Positions 10,566 to 23,141 of a stretch of DNA of 64,000 nucleotides are shown piece after piece. This DNA comes from Neoceratodus forsteri (Eukaryota > Chordata > Ceratodontiformes > Ceratodontidae). Both the position numbers and the translations under genes were made by a program. The notes beneath the pieces were generated by a model. That model saw only the letters and a list, made by a program, of their open reading frames with translations. It searched no databases and was not told the origin of the DNA. The stretch is taken from assembly GCA_016271365.2 (NCBI GenBank), contig CM057456.1, positions 663,737,501 through 663,801,500 on the forward strand, in the 5' to 3' direction. Within the stretch, counting starts at the first letter, position 1; each line of letters starts with the position of its first letter.

Positions 10566-12106
10566 CTGTTTTTAGTCAGTAAGGACTTTCTTATTTGAAG
10601 TTGGTTTTGTAAGTATAAAAAATATTCACTATGTTTGGAAAGAAAAATGTAATGTTGAATAAATAGTCCCTGTTCTGTACTGCATCTGTATTATATTTGG
10701 GCAGCAGGGGGTGATGTAAGTCTGATTTGTGCAGTGTAGGTGGAGTCCATTTTGTTTGATTTTGTTTTGTTGTCTGCTACTTTTTTTTTCACTTCCCATT
10801 TGCTAACACTGCTGCTGAGTAACATACGAGTTCAAGCCTGCTTCCTCTGTGTACTGACGGTCATTGCGAGTGACTGCCAGATACCAATGCAGTAGGCATC
10901 GTGATACAAGTCCCCCACCCAAAAAAAAAAAACAGCAGGACCGGAACCAAGGCAGGTAGCATATTCATTTCAATATGTGTTCTCCGACACAGTAGTGCTG
11001 TGAAATGTATGTAAGGCAGCGATGAGATATGTCAATGTGATCAATGATAACTGCTCCCCTAGTCCTGCTCTTGCTGTGCTCAATTATGTCCCACCTGAAA
11101 GGGAGTCGAGGAATGGAAACAGCCATTGTTTTTTATTTTTGGTTTATGATATTTGTGGAAGTTGTTTCCCCTGTTGCCTCCATCCATTTTTCAGATGACT
11201 CATGCTAACTCTGCCATGTCCCTCACATCCCCTGGCATGTCCATCACCCCCCCATGGCATTACAGTAGAAACTTGTGTAAGTTAAATTATAGAAATCAGC
11301 TGGTTGCCAAGACATGTTTAGGTGTACACATGCTGAGGAAGCTATCCCGTTACAGTTCCTGTCCCTCACAGAGGGAGACAGCTGTGGGCTAAAAAAAAGT
11401 ATATCTGTTTTGAAGCAGTATAGTGAGGTAAACAGAGATTTTTTTAATGTGAGAGAATAGGAGTGTATTTCCAGTATGGAAATAAGACTGAGCAAGCTGC
11501 AGGGTAACGCAAGTGATCAAGGAGGATTGGACGAGGCAGTGCTGTCTAGCGAGGGGATAGAGGGAAAATTATTCTTTTTAAAAGGAGGCCACAAAGTTAA
11601 ATTTAAGGAGTAGGGAAGTGTTTTAGTTTATATAAATGGTAGGGAATTATTTCAGAATGTGTGCTGAATTAGACATTGTTGTTTGTTTATTCTTATAGTG
11701 TCAACATAAGTATGTTTAAATAATGGTAGTAGTAACGGCAGAGAATATCAATATGGCAAACACTGGCTTTTTTTTCCTGGCTTAATGATATGAATTATAA
11801 GTTTTTTTTGAGATGTAAATGAGATCTTGCAGCTCACCGTGCATTTTAAGAGATTTAATACATGGTCACATGACATCTCTCAACCAATGAAATTGCTAAT
11901 TTTTTTCTTGCCATTTTATGAAGGATTTTTACTTATCAGTATTTGCACCATCACACTTTTGTACTGCTATAGCCATATAGTCAGACGACATGTTTTTAGT
12001 ATAAATGAACTGTGACATTCTCTAACATCATTACTTAAACCAGTATTTAAATCATCAGACATCGAATGTTTGTGTCTTTGGTAAGGATCAGTGTGGGGAT
12101 CCAAAA
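10566..12106. other. No recognisable gene
   Basis: AT-rich sequence with several homopolymer runs. Open frames here are short, and I see no family motif in any of them. Confidence 0.5.
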
Positions 12107-14035
12107 TCAATCAATCAATCAATCAAATCTGTATTTATTCAGGCAAGCATCATTGAGCAAGGCTCATTTACAAGATGGACCTGTTAAGGTCAAGGTTCAA
12201 TAGTTGGTACACAACAGATACATCAATGCACTAATATATGCATAACAGATACAGAAAAAAACACTTATAAATACAATGATCAAGGGTAAGAAGTTGATTC
12301 AGACATACATGACAAGGTAGGTTACAGGAAAAGTATACAAAAGATGAAGTATATTCATATCCCAATATAGGAGTCAAGGCATACACACAGCATAGTGTAA
12401 TACTAGGATGGATGGGGAGCATTTAGGAATGATGTAAGGGCCAGTGATTAGTGGGAGAAGGATTAGGTAGGTAGTAGGTAGTTAGGTAGAATTAAATGGA
12501 ACTGGGGTACTATAAAAAGGGTGGCTGCCCGGGAGGGAGAACTGTGGAACAAAAAAATGCCATATGTGGTGTCTGTCTGGAAGGGGGGGTTGTGAAATGG
12601 CAAGTCTAGATCTTGTGGTAGCAGTTGCATTTCTCTGCGAAAAAGCTTGTGCAAAGCTGTTTAAAGGATGCTATAGATATAAGATTGGACAGCTTTAGGG
12701 ATTTCTGCAGAGTATTCCAAGCCATGGCTAGAGAATAGCTGATTGCCGCCCTCCCTAGCCGGGTGTTGACGTTAGGTATTTTGAGCATGATGAGGTTGTT
12801 GCTTCTTAGGGCATAGGAGCTAGCTATGGCCTGGGTGAAGCAGTCTAGAATATAGTTTGGAAGTTTTTTAGAGAATGCTCTGTAGATCCATAGTGTTGCA
12901 TTTCTGTTCCTTCTGAGATGTAGAGAAACCCATCCAACTGCAGCATAGAGAGAGCAATGATGAGTGTTAGCTGGAAGATCTGTTATGAATCTTATTGCTC
13001 TATGGTACAGGGTATCCAGCTTGCTTAGGTAGGAGATGGGGCAGTGACTATAAAGGAAGTCTGCATAGTCAACAACTGATTTGAAAATGATTTAGGTAAT
13101 TCCTGGTGTCTGTCCGGCATGTTTTGCACTTCAAAATGAAATGAAGCATGTTTTTCACAAGATGAGTAACTAAAGTGGTGGTGTCATTATTCAAGAACAG
13201 AAGTAATGAGTGCCCAATTTTTATTGTTTTTCACCTTAAGTTGAAGGGGTCAATGTATCGGAAAACATAGAAAGTATTCATTCACACATAAGGTGGTTAT
13301 TATGTCAAATAGCCTACCCAGCTAGGTTGTGGAAGCTTTTGTTCAGATTTCTAAAGCAGGAATAGGAAGATTAAGCATGAATGTGAGTCCATACAAAATT
13401 GTGCGCAGTCACTGTCATTCAGCAGTGGAGGTGATCAAGACAGTCGCTATGTCCCTTCTCATCACAATACTGTGTTGATATGGACTGGGGCTGCAGAGGA
13501 AGAGGGGTTTGAGGTAGATAGGGGCTGGGGTTACTTGCTTTCTTGTATGAGACTTAAGGTAGTTTCTCATCCCATACATAGCTCCTAACCTGGATCTCAC
13601 TATGGCAATGATATGGTTGCCATGCCTGTGATTGGCAAGCACTTGGTCTAGCCTTCTGCTTAAGTGCAAGATTCTCCTGGATGTGGACTGAGAGGTTAAG
13701 GTCCAGACATTGTTCTTTATAGTCCTCTGAGGAGGGTGAGAGTGTTCTCAAGTACCTTGGCTTCAATGACCATAAAGTCAGACTGTAGGAAAATTTCTGT
13801 AGAGATCAGAGACAGGTCACTATAATAGAGGATTGTTCCATCTGCATACATGTGTACCATGATCTGAACACATTTGGTGGTCAGATTATTGATAAAGCTG
13901 AGAAAAGCAAGGGGGCAGGGTTGAACCCTTGGGGTTTTCCTGCTTTTTGGGCTCAAGTTCAGAGGTGACAATGCCATGGGCAACCTTCTGCAAGTTGCCT
14001 TTCAGGTAACTTATGAGCCATGAGATTATAGGCCA
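12107..14035 (-). mobile_element. L2-type LINE, 3' half (reverse strand), degenerate
   Basis: The minus-strand element ends at 12107-12127 in a (TGAT)n tail. Its 3' UTR is nearly the same as that of the L2 ending at 33665, so the two belong to one family. Upstream lie the C-terminal end of ORF2 (LGRAAISYSLAMAWNTL, about 12740-12690) and RT sequence including HMYADGTILYYSD (about 13850). There the catalytic YADD has become YADG, so RT is dead. Further RT text (SWLISYLKGNLQKVAHG) reaches about 14010. The frame is shifted and stopped many times. Confidence 0.8.
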
Positions 14036-14386
14036 TGTACAGGAGGGAAACTCTCCTCTTCTTATTGCTTGCTGATTTCGTTGGCCAGGGGAAGCTGGTG
14101 AAGTGGCTGTTGTGGGTGTGGCTATATCAGAGGGTCATGATTGTTGGCTCAAGGGGAGGTAAGATACTGGTGATGTGGTTATAATACATTACTATTTAGG
14201 AGCTCCTTTATTCCATCCCAGATGCACCAGGTGGTAGAAACATTGCCATCCTAGAACTGCAAGTTTCAAGTTTTCTTTTTTAATTTAAAACAGGAAGATG
14301 AAACAATTAACCAGTTGGGCTAATGCTCATTTTTAATTACCTCCAAAAATCCATGTAATAAAATTGTACAAAAAATAAATATAGAA

Positions 14387-14540
14387 TAATACATGGGGAG
14401 GTGTGTATAACAAGACTTTTAGACACACTGGATGTGGAATGCTACGTAAACCTGAAGGTGAAGCTCGAGAGGTTTATATGCATCATCCCACACCTAAGGT
14501 GTCTGTAAAATTCAAGTTTTATACACCTCTCCATGGTTTG
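14387..14540. mobile_element. Small inverted-repeat (MITE-like) element
   Basis: A left arm at 14387-14432 (ATACATGGGGAGGTGTGTAT) and a right arm at 14490-14540 (containing ATACACCTCTCCATGGT) are imperfect complements. A separate short hairpin follows at about 14554-14590 (GGGTAGT...ACTACCC). No coding sequence is present. Confidence 0.55.
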
Positions 14541-14944
14541 TTTTATTTAACTGTTGGGTAGTATTTTTTACAAAACACTACCCAGCAATTATAGAAAATA
14601 GAAAACAGTATGGCCAGTGGTTCTGGTAGAGCTAATTAAAGAGCATGGTCAGTCTGAAGCATAGTGCATATGTGAGAGAGGCAGTGTAGACATGTGTGGA
14701 GCGAGGCAAACCCAGTGCATGTTTGCTGTTATAACTAGCTGGCTATGATGGCAAATTATTACCGGGTTTCCCTAATGGAGAAATTGCTCTCCAGTTATTA
14801 TAAGACAGTTATGTTTCATTACCATGTAACTAAAAAATAAAACCTATTATTGTAAATATAAATGCTATGCACATATAACAATACAACATGGAACAACATG
14901 TCCTGACTTATAAATTCACACAAGACTCACAATACTCTCGACAG

Positions 14945-15960
14945 TTATTTTTAAGCCATTGTTTTAAAGTGCACAGTGTTGGCACTATTTTTACGTAATA
15001 CATAAGGAAGAGTATTCCATAATGAGAGACCCTTAAATGAAAGGGACATTTGACCTATATGGCTATTGACTCTGGGGACATTGAATGTGAAACCTTTAGT
15101 TGACCTAAATTCATACTTTAGAAGACGACAGGAAAACATTTCAGTAAATATATGTCAGAACTTTATGTTTAATGCACGTTCAGATTGAAAATTAGTATAT
15201 GCATTTATCTTATTTATTCCAAAGGTAGGCAGTCAAGAGATTGAAGGATACAATGGTGTGTCTGCTTTGGTATAGAAAAAATGAAGTGAGCCAGTTTATG
15301 GTATAGTGAATCTAGCTTCAGGAAATGAACTCTTGAAGTGCCAGCATAAACAATATCCCCATAGTCAAATAAAGAAAATATCATGTTCTGCACAATTTTC
15401 TGTCTCTAATACTGACTGCAGGCAATATTAGGTTCCACCACTCCTCTAATGGCTGTCTTGCAGAGATTCCATAGCGGTCAGTCTTTGTTGCCATTGGTAG
15501 GATTTTCAGATCTTTTTTAACATGGCCCTGGTGACATCCCTGATACATCAGAGATCAAGGATTGCTGAGGCTATCCCGTGGTAATGCTCGCCCTTCACTC
15601 TGGTGATTCTGGGGTGGGCATAGTGGTTGTAGACATCAGTAAATTCATCAGTGAAAGACAGCCATGGCAGAGTCTACAACACTGATGAGATCTTTACTCC
15701 TAGGGGATGGTAATGAGTTCATACAGGAAGCCATTGATGTCATAGTACCTGTATGATCAGGTTGTAATTAAACTTTGATGGAGATTGGTGGTCCAGATTT
15801 TCCAGATACAGTTGGTGGGGCTGCTTAATAAAGCAGCTGATCAAGACTCATGCAGCGGCCACTCAGTTTGGACAGATGACCAGGATACTGTCGAGCAGGG
15901 TCCTGTCATTCCAACATAAGATAAGCAGCACTAAATGTCTGGGGCTATAATCTACAGCAC
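14945..15960 (-). mobile_element. LINE fragment on minus strand (endonuclease-RT linker plus ORF2 C terminus)
   Basis: At 14951-15139 the minus strand reads MFSCRLLKYEFRSTKGFTF and GLSLWNTLPYVLRKNS, the WNSLP-like end of L2-group ORF2. At 15300-15420 it reads VQNMIFSLFDYGDIVYAGTS, the LDYGDxVY box. At 15450-15700 the text HPRITRVKGEHYHG and a following degenerate segment match the linker between endonuclease and RT. The RT core that should lie between is missing, so I read this as one internally deleted copy. Stops are frequent. Confidence 0.6.
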
Positions 15961-16317
15961 ATGAAGGAACTTAGCCGTGCAATTGTTTTTAAAACTTTTA
16001 CTTGGTGGGCGGGAAGCATGGCCTGCATCTCGACATAAGTAGATACATGCTAAAGGAACTCTGTGGTACAGAACTAATATTTTGGATAAACATTACGCTT
16101 TACACACCTTTTTTGGGGGGAGGGGGGCAGACTTTGCTCTAAGTAACAGTCTCAAGTTGGCAGTTTGGAAAATAGGTAAATCCAAAGGAGCAATGGGTGG
16201 AGGAGATGGAGGGAAAGATAAAAGGGGAGACCCAGGAAAAAAAGGCTTCCTGCCCACGAGCAGGGAAGAAGGGAGGTCAGAGCCAAGCTGAGGAACCCAG
16301 CCTGGCAACACTGAGTT
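15961..16317. other. No recognisable gene
   Basis: Short open frames at 16082-16329 on both strands arise from G-rich and A-rich runs and show no family motif. Confidence 0.45.
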
Positions 16318-16470
16318 GTAAGTAAACAATAATACCCGACAGGGCGGGCAGTATTGTGCTATACTGGACTGCCCAGGGGCATGACGAGGCCCGATGCTAC
16401 ATGCGGAAGGCCTTATAGCCCCTGTAAGGTTTGGTATAGCACAATACCACCCACCACACTTTAAAGTGAT
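16318..16470. mobile_element. Palindromic MITE, 'GCAATAA' family, copy 2
   Basis: The left arm is ACAATAATACCCGACAGGGC then GGGCAGTATTGTGCTATAC. The right arm (16430-16467) is the complement. The centre contains GGACTGCCCAGGGGCATGAC, which recurs in reverse orientation in copy 9 at 48370-48515, so the two copies share internal as well as end sequence. Confidence 0.7.
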
Positions 16471-17790
16471 ATTCTTTGTAAAGTAATCCCTCTACTGGCA
16501 TCCTTGACAGGAGAAGGCACTGCATCGCTTCATTACCAGCTGCTTTCCTTTTCAGGTTTGAACTAAGAAACTACTATGTGTCTAACCCCCCCCCATCACC
16601 ATTCTTGAATCATGACATTCTTCCCCCGAATCAATGGTGGTCCGTTTTGTTTGTTTATGTTAGATTTAGTTTGATTGGGAGACCACACTGCACTACACCG
16701 CACCACACTGTGCTCAGGAATGGAGTTAGACTGCAAGGAGATGGAAGCCAGAGGATCAGGCATGGAACTGCTGTGGCTGTGTTTCAGTATGCAGATAAGA
16801 TTTCTGTCGGGGGGGGGGGAGACTCTGATGGGCTGATGTGGAAGGGCAGGGGTTGAGCTGGGAAAAAAGTTACCAATGCTGCTCCAAAATAACTGCAGCT
16901 ACAATTAGGAATGTCCCTCTCGCATCCTGCTTGCTGACGGAAACTTTTAAACTAAGGTGTTAAAAAAAATAGCTTCACTTTTGAGCTGGGGCTAAGCATT
17001 TGCACTGCTTTGGGGTGCTGTTGCAGCTGGGTGGTGGTACAGAGCAGGGTTAAATTCATGAAAGCTTTACAATAGGGCAGAGGAATCATCTGGAGGAATC
17101 GTGCTGACCACATGGAGATGGCCACAATATGAGGCTGCTGAGGAAGTATAGAAGGTATATTTACGTGGTGCCAGAAAAAAGTTACCTGATTGGAAAAACA
17201 TTGGTTTATTTCTGTGTTTTCAAGCTGATTAGGTGTTCTGTTTCTACAGGGGTGTAATTTCAAAATTGTGTGGATCATGAGTATCGGGCGAGGAGTGGTT
17301 ACGGGACTTTGGAAGGTTCTACTCCCCATGCATAGAGATGGGCTGCCGGCTTGCAGTGAACAATTTATTGGCCAGCTTTGAGGGACAGTGGGATGATACA
17401 GATTACAGTACGTCACCTTTAAACACTTTGCTGTCACTCAGTACTTTCTCTTTTTTGTATTACTTATGTGTTTTTCTTGTCTGTTAATGGTTTTGCAATG
17501 TGGGGGGGGGTGCACAGTGACTTGTTCTGCAAATCTCTGTTACCAGGGAAAAATATGGCTGCTGAGGTATTTGAAAATTGCTTGTGCCCATCAATACTGG
17601 TGATGCAATCCTTGTCACCGGCACTTTTTAAAGCCGGGCTCTCTTGTCTGCTAGATGCCAGCCTTGCCAAGGATATCAACCAATCAGAGCCTAGCATTTT
17701 TTCAGACCATTTCCTGAAACTGAAATGTTAAACAAATCTGTGGCTACAATAGAAAAAAGCTGGACTCCAAGGAGAGGCTGGCACTGAGGA
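16471..17790. other. No recognisable gene
   Basis: Several unsupported open frames occur: 16952-17437 minus, and 17464-17731 on both strands, which overlap each other. None shows a family motif, and antisense overlap at the same place argues against coding. Confidence 0.4.
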
Positions 17791-17850
17791 GAAGTTGGTG
17801 GATGGCATGAAGGTGGAGGTTAGGGATGCAGTGGCCACGTCAGGAGATGC

Positions 17851-18219
17851 ATGGCAGAGCTTAACTTAATTGTTCAAAGAGAACGGTGGACCCAGACAGA
17901 AGATTTGAAAAACAGTCCCCTGCACAGAACATTTGGATGGTGGGTTACCCCGCTCGAAGAGATTGAACGGGACTCTCTCTCGCTCCTTCATTTTGCTTCA
18001 GAATGTCTGCTGGGCACCCTGGAGCTCAGCTTGACCAGAGAAGGCCTCAATAATGAAAAGGCCTATAGAATAATGCCTCACCACGATGTGGCAGAGGCAT
18101 CCAAGCTAATGACAAATTTGGTGGTAATGTTGGAGGTCAAAGGAAGAGATCATATGCTACAGCTGGCAAAAGCAAAGATGGAATTTCTGGTGGCATGCAT
18201 GAGTCCACATCTTCCTTGA
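17851..18219 (+). CDS. Unrecognised 122-codon open frame, probably an element remnant
   Basis: I do not recognise this protein. It is mostly polar and helical in composition, has no signal peptide or membrane segment, and shows no catalytic motif that I can name. A different frame just downstream (about 18225-18450) also reads as protein-like text for a short way (QFDGVWSGLQKYNITHA), which suggests a longer coding region now frameshifted. It may be the remnant of a transposon accessory or gag-like protein. It may also be a chance frame. Confidence 0.25.
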   Translation: MAELNLIVQRERWTQTEDLKNSPLHRTFGWWVTPLEEIERDSLSLLHFASECLLGTLELSLTREGLNNEKAYRIMPHHDVAEASKLMTNLVVMLEVKGRDHMLQLAKAKMEFLVACMSPHLP

Positions 18220-18646
18220 TGTTAGCTATGTAATGCACCAGAGCAGAAGGAGACAGTTTGATGGGGTTTGGTCTGGGCTACAAAAATACAATATCACACA
18301 CGCAACCTTGCAACTGGCCAGATTGAGAATCATGCACCAAGACCAGTTTTCATCTATTTTTACCAAAAACGATGCTGGCTGATGGCACCGGAAATTTAAA
18401 GCAGCAGAACTGTGTGAGGGGGAGGCCAAATCCGCAGAAGAAGATGAGGGCCAGCCAGTGTGCTAGGGCTTAAAATGTTGCAGTAACATGTTCAATTAAG
18501 TGTGTGCTGAAGGGAAATGTTGCATTTGGGAGGCAAGGTTTACCTTAAATGCAACTGGTCTCTGTTTTTAAGTACTTATACAATTGTTACAATACCACCT
18601 TAACCCTTTCTTATTAATGGTTTGCAAACCTTTATGACACAGCATC

Positions 18647-18905
18647 ATTTTATTTTATTTATTTATCACTCAGCCAAGGCTCATTTCCAGGTGCGATCTG
18701 GGAAAGTGGGTGCATAGTACATACAGCGGGTAATATACATATAAAATACATAAACAGACATTTAGGCAGTTAAGATGCTGGTATTTTGTTAGCTAGTCTA
18801 GAAGATCATATAACATACATTTATAAAGTAATGTGCATTAGATAACTAAGAATTGTATCAGGAAGGTAGTTGCAGTTTAGATCACATTATTCCACACTGA
18901 CTCAT
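18647..18905 (-). mobile_element. LINE 3' end on minus strand (short)
   Basis: Read on the minus strand, the segment ends CACCTGGAAATGAGCCTTGG ... followed by an (ATAAA)n-like tail at 18650-18670. The same arrangement, an AAATGAGC(C)TTG box before a tandem tail, closes the L2 copies ending at 33665 and 12107. Upstream coding sequence is only hinted at. Confidence 0.5.
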
Positions 18906-20047
18906 CGTTATACATCAAATCGTGGAGTCTAGCTGACAATTTGGACTTACATTTTTTTTACAAGTTGGATTTACCTCGTCTCATGTTCAGACTGGCACAG
19001 GTTTGTTATATAATAATTTACCAATGTTCTTTTTCTTGCTGGGTTATAGGCCTCTGTAGGCTGTGGGTTACATATTATAACTGCCAATTTTTGAAGGGTG
19101 GTATGGCAATTGCATGTAGGTGTTTGTGAATAGAAGTGAAGTGTTTATTTTTTAGTCTATCTATTTTACTTAAAATTAGGAAGTACTGCCTGTATGGGGA
19201 ATCTTATTCTCAGCTAATTGGGACCAAACATATTGTTTTACGTGTAAGCTTCCCAAAGTGGGCTTACCTCCAGGTAACTTTCTCTGGTCTCCTACACAGT
19301 CCTGGTGGTCCTGTGGCTATGGGTGGGAGTCACGCCCTAGGACCTCCTGTTCGTGTGACTTGCTACTATGGCTAGTTTGCATGCCTCGGGGTTGGTGGGA
19401 GTAGTCTTGGGTCCAGTTTTGGGGATGGCTGGGTTTGGTATAAATAAATAATTAAATGTAAATAAATATGAGGGGCCTGTGTGCACTGTTCATGTGTGTC
19501 TGCCGAGAATAGAATTAGTTTAGTTGCCGCATTGGTCCTTGTAAGAACAGATCCACAAATGGTTTGATACGTTTTATTGGACTAACATAGATGTAACAAA
19601 AGAAAACAGTGCTTAAGCTTTCAGACCAACCAAGTCCTTCCTCAGAAGCATATGCCAGTTGCTTGGAAATTGACATTCTATTAACACCCAGATCATATGT
19701 AAAAAAACAGAAAGCATTATCATGGTTTCAAATATATATTTTTTAAATAACTGAGGTTTAAATACAAGGAACCAGTTTCTGCCAGCTCATCTGAGAGATG
19801 CTGCTGTGAATCAGTCCAAGGTCAAATGTCAACAGAGGCAGGTAAGAGGAACCCTTTGAGAGGCCAGACAATTTCACTAACTTACATTATGAAAAATTCA
19901 TGAGATAGTGTGTTATGAATACACTCGTAGTAAAAGGCAAGACCTTTAGATATAATCCCCGCTTACAGAGGGACGCCCATGATTTGTGCTGTACTTACAG
20001 GTTAGATGGATATTGCATCGCAATGTCCCATAGTGTACTCATTTGAA
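18906..20047. other. No recognisable gene; possible old repeat near 19560-19680
   Basis: The stretch at 19565-19665 (TTTTATTGGACTAACATAGA ... GCTTAAGCTTTCAGACCAAC ... CCTTCCTCAGAAGCAT) resembles a widespread vertebrate interspersed repeat I have seen in other genomes, but I cannot name it with confidence. No coding frame is supported. Confidence 0.4.
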
Positions 20048-20070
20048 AAAATATATATATATATATATAT
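20048..20070. repeat. (AT)n microsatellite
   Basis: About eleven AT units, upstream of the first exon of the P2X7-C-like gene. Confidence 0.95.
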
Positions 20071-20224
20071 CTTTACATTGTTATTTTTTAAAAAACATTG
20101 CTGTATCCCAGAAGTTCATGATCCGTGCATCAACTGTGTCATTTTCAGTGTATCTTGGTGAGTGACACATGGTCCTGAGGTCCTGCCCATTGATTTCTGT
20201 AGTGGGACACTGAATCTGTCAACA

Positions 20225-20373
20225 ATGAGCAGCAATGCTAGTGGTAGTGATTCAAATGACGTATCTAATAGTGAATCAGACACTGAAAGTTTTTCAGCTG
20301 TAGTTGCTCCTGTTAATATTGATGATCCATACTGCTATGATCCTATTTTTAGCAGTAACAATCCACTGTCTGG
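20225..20373 (+). CDS. P2X7 C-terminal-domain-like protein, exon 1 (residues 1-49)
   Basis: The exon opens with an ATG and encodes a Ser/Asp/Glu-rich stretch (SDSNDVSNSESDTES) and then NIDDPYCYDPIF. An acidic leader followed by a PYxxxP-type box is usual in stand-alone proteins with the P2X7 intracellular (ballast) domain. A GT donor at 20374-20375 (TCTGG|GTAATC) leaves two bases of a codon. They join the first base of exon 2 to make Gly, and the frame continues into the Cys-rich core. Without splicing the frame stops two codons later. An upstream in-frame ATG at 20162 exists, but it lies before a better start context and is not needed. Confidence 0.6.
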
Positions 20374-20949
20374 GTAATCAGTAGCGATGATCAAACTGCC
20401 CATCCTCGCTTGCAGAATACTGACTGGTATGTTCTGCACCTGCTGAGCAACACTAATAATGTTAATTTATCTGCCTCCATCGAAATGTGTATTGACAGAT
20501 CAAGTTTTATTTAGTATAAGTCCCCCCTCCCTCATCCCCAGACTTGTGTAAACTGTCATCATCAAGAAATAAATGTTTATTATTGGCTGTGATCACTGTC
20601 TTGGTCATCACCCAAAAATCAGTCACAAGCTGTCCGAAGCAGAGGTCACAGTACTCCATCCTCCCCCCCACCCCACACAATTTAACATGGTCCTGTTCAT
20701 TGATTTGTGAGTCAAGTACTGTACGATGTGGGGATCTGTAGATTGAATTGTCCTGCTTGTAATCTTGCTTTCTGCCTTGTTTTTTCCTCAGTATTGCTTT
20801 TGTTGATTTTTGGTACAATAGTAACATACATCAGGGCACAGGTATTGCCTGCCTCTCACAGTCGGCATGCATGAGTCTCCCCCACACCCCCACACCCCAC
20901 CTCCATGTGGCCAGGGTGTGTTGATGAAGCCACATCAGTGCATCCTTAC

Positions 20950-21815
20950 CTTGAATTTCCCCCTATGTATCATCTCTGGGGTACTAAGTCAGTAGTCAAG
21001 TGTGGCCATGCTGTCTTGAATATAAAGGCAGACTCCTGTCCATGGGTTTTCTCTATTGTGGGACATGTTTTTTTGCTGGTTTTGTGGAATGTGTTTCAAG
21101 TGGAAACCACATCATTGCACCCCTAGCTTGTAACTCTTATCACCACCTATAGACTTCAACAGCTGGACAGCAGAATGTCAGTAAGGCAAGGGGAGGCTTT
21201 CCCACCCCCCCACCACCACTCAGTAACCTTGCCCTCATTCTATAGTGAACTACCAATGCCCTCTACTCCCAAATTGATTCAAAGGGAAAAGCTGTCATTT
21301 CAGTTCACCATCCAGCTCTTACTGCAGCATCCTAGCAATTCACCTCCACTTACAGCTGATACCTGTTATCCACCATTCTCACTCACTCCACAAGTCTCCT
21401 GTTTAGGTGGCACACTAAGATGAATCCCTGGGTATCTGACTCTGCAAGATGCCTTAGTGCTACATTTGTCTGTGGTGGTTATCACGACCTTCTTTCTGTG
21501 CACCACCTACACAAGCGAATGTGGGTCAGAGAGTACGTGGACTCCCAAGTGTCAGTGTGACGTTGATGAGTTGATATGAAGTGTTAGAGGATTACTGGAA
21601 CAGTATGTCACAGCATTGACAGTTGAATCCCACTCTGGTGATGGATGGTTGACTTCCCCTGTATATCATCTCTGGGGTACTAAGTCGATAGTCAGGTTTG
21701 GCCATGGTGTCTGGAATATAAAATCGGCCTACTGTCCATGGGTCTTCTCTATTGTAGGACATGTGTTTTTGTTGGAGACATTGATTTGAAGTGGAAATCA
21801 CATCTGAGCAAGGTA
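20950..21815 (+). repeat. Direct repeat of ~165 bp within intron 1
   Basis: The segment at about 20950-21115 (TATCATCTCTGGGGTACTAA ... CCATGGGTTTTCTCTATTGT) recurs at about 21652-21815 with roughly 80-85% identity by eye. The second copy runs up to the acceptor side of exon 2. This looks like a local duplication of the intron and perhaps of an exon border. Confidence 0.65.
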
Positions 21816-21862
21816 TCATGTACATCTTACTGTCATGACAGTAATTCATTTTTCAATTTTAG

Positions 21863-22102
21863 GCATCGGTGCGGTAATTGTGTAATGATGCCCACTGAAA
21901 CAGAATACTATTGCAATCAGGAGACAACAAGAGTTGTTGAAAAGCTTGCTGACACTCCTAATGTTGTGTCTGACTCTGAAGTCCCCAGCTGCATTATTGG
22001 TCACCCAGGTTTTGAACCTGTGTGTCTTAATGTTTGGGTTCTGCAAACTGTTGAGGCTACCTACCGCCAGTACCGTGGCAATGAGGGAAAACCAGACCAT
22101 TA
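21863..22102 (+). CDS. P2X7 C-terminal-domain-like protein, exon 2 (residues 50-130)
   Basis: A TTTTAG acceptor precedes the exon, and a strong donor GTGAGT follows at 22103. The product starts HRCGNCVMMPTETEYYC, the first metal-binding part of the P2X7 C-terminal ballast domain. It continues with SCIIGHPGFEPVCLNVWVL. Candidate ligands are C53, C56, C67, C93, H97 and C104. The family usually has a CC pair where this has C67-N68. There is no stop or frameshift. The P2X channel portion (two membrane segments and ectodomain) is absent, so this is a domain-only protein and not the receptor. Exon ends are phase 2 on both sides and fit the neighbouring exons. Confidence 0.8.
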
Positions 22103-22718
22103 GTGAGTATGGTCACATGTTATAATTGTGTTAGCTATTGTTTATAACTTATTGATATTGTACATTAATATATCACAGAAATGCATAATCAGTCATATAA
22201 AGATGTTGGTCACTGCAACAATATAGAAATACAAATCATAACACCTACAGGGGTCACGCTTAACTTTTTGTCTTCAGTGGTCCAGTCGTGAAAGCATTAC
22301 CAATTTGCACCTGTGCAACAAAGATTTGCATTGATCCAAATATATAATGTGGATTACAATGTGAAGGGAAGTTTTGCCTCTCCACACCTCTTTGCATTTG
22401 CTCCATGTTTGCCATTTTTACCACTTCTCCTTATCCCTATAAGGCGATACTGCTGCCTGTTTGCATCCACTTTCAATCATCTTCTCCATAACTTTTCCTT
22501 TGTGTCAAGTGACAGCTGCCTAATGGGAGAGGTGTGGGTGTGATTGTGTTTCTTTTATGTGCTGTTTTTTTCCTTTTTTTGTAACACCATCGGTCGGGCC
22601 AGGGGATGAACACACTGGCAAGAGGAAGTTTCCACTATGCCTGTTGTCAGTAAATTAATGTTGAGCGTGAAACCTGATCAATGAATCTAGAAAGTGACCA
22701 TAATTGAGACTGTCATGT

Positions 22719-22890
22719 GAAAAGTAAGCAATAACCCACTTCCAGCTGTGCTTTTATTAGGAATTAACAAAAATACATGGTGTGTTGTGAGGTATGAGGC
22801 CGCATTCACAGTGTAATCACAGCACTCATGCTGTTTGATAATCCACGATAACGGCATAACCTTGAGTGTGTTATTGCACTTCTAACATCG
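22719..22890. mobile_element. Palindromic MITE, 'GCAATAA' family, degenerate copy 3
   Basis: The left end AAGTAAGCAATAACCCACTT and right end GAGTGTGTTATTGCACTTCT are imperfect complements and match the family end. The arms are more diverged than in other copies. It lies in intron 2 of the P2X7-C-like gene. Confidence 0.4.
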
Positions 22891-23103
22891 TGTGTGAAAT
22901 TTATCAGAAACATTTTTTGTGTGTGTTTAAGCAGCAACAAATGTACTGCATTCTGCCACATTGCAAATTTGTCCATGACGAATAATGTGGCCTGGATTAA
23001 TGTTATGCACATAGAAATGTCACAGATACTGTAATGATATGATCTGTGACATCTCTTGTGAATAACATTCAGTGCTACATGTCTTACATCATGCACAAAG
23101 CAA

Positions 23104-23138
<35 letters not shown>
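23104..23138. repeat. (CA)n microsatellite
   Basis: About seventeen CA units. Confidence 0.97.

Positions 23139-23141
<3 letters not shown>

Noticed and set aside
16952..17437. 161-codon minus-strand frame
   Set aside because: No family motif and no supporting splice or repeat context. Composition is like translated non-coding DNA.
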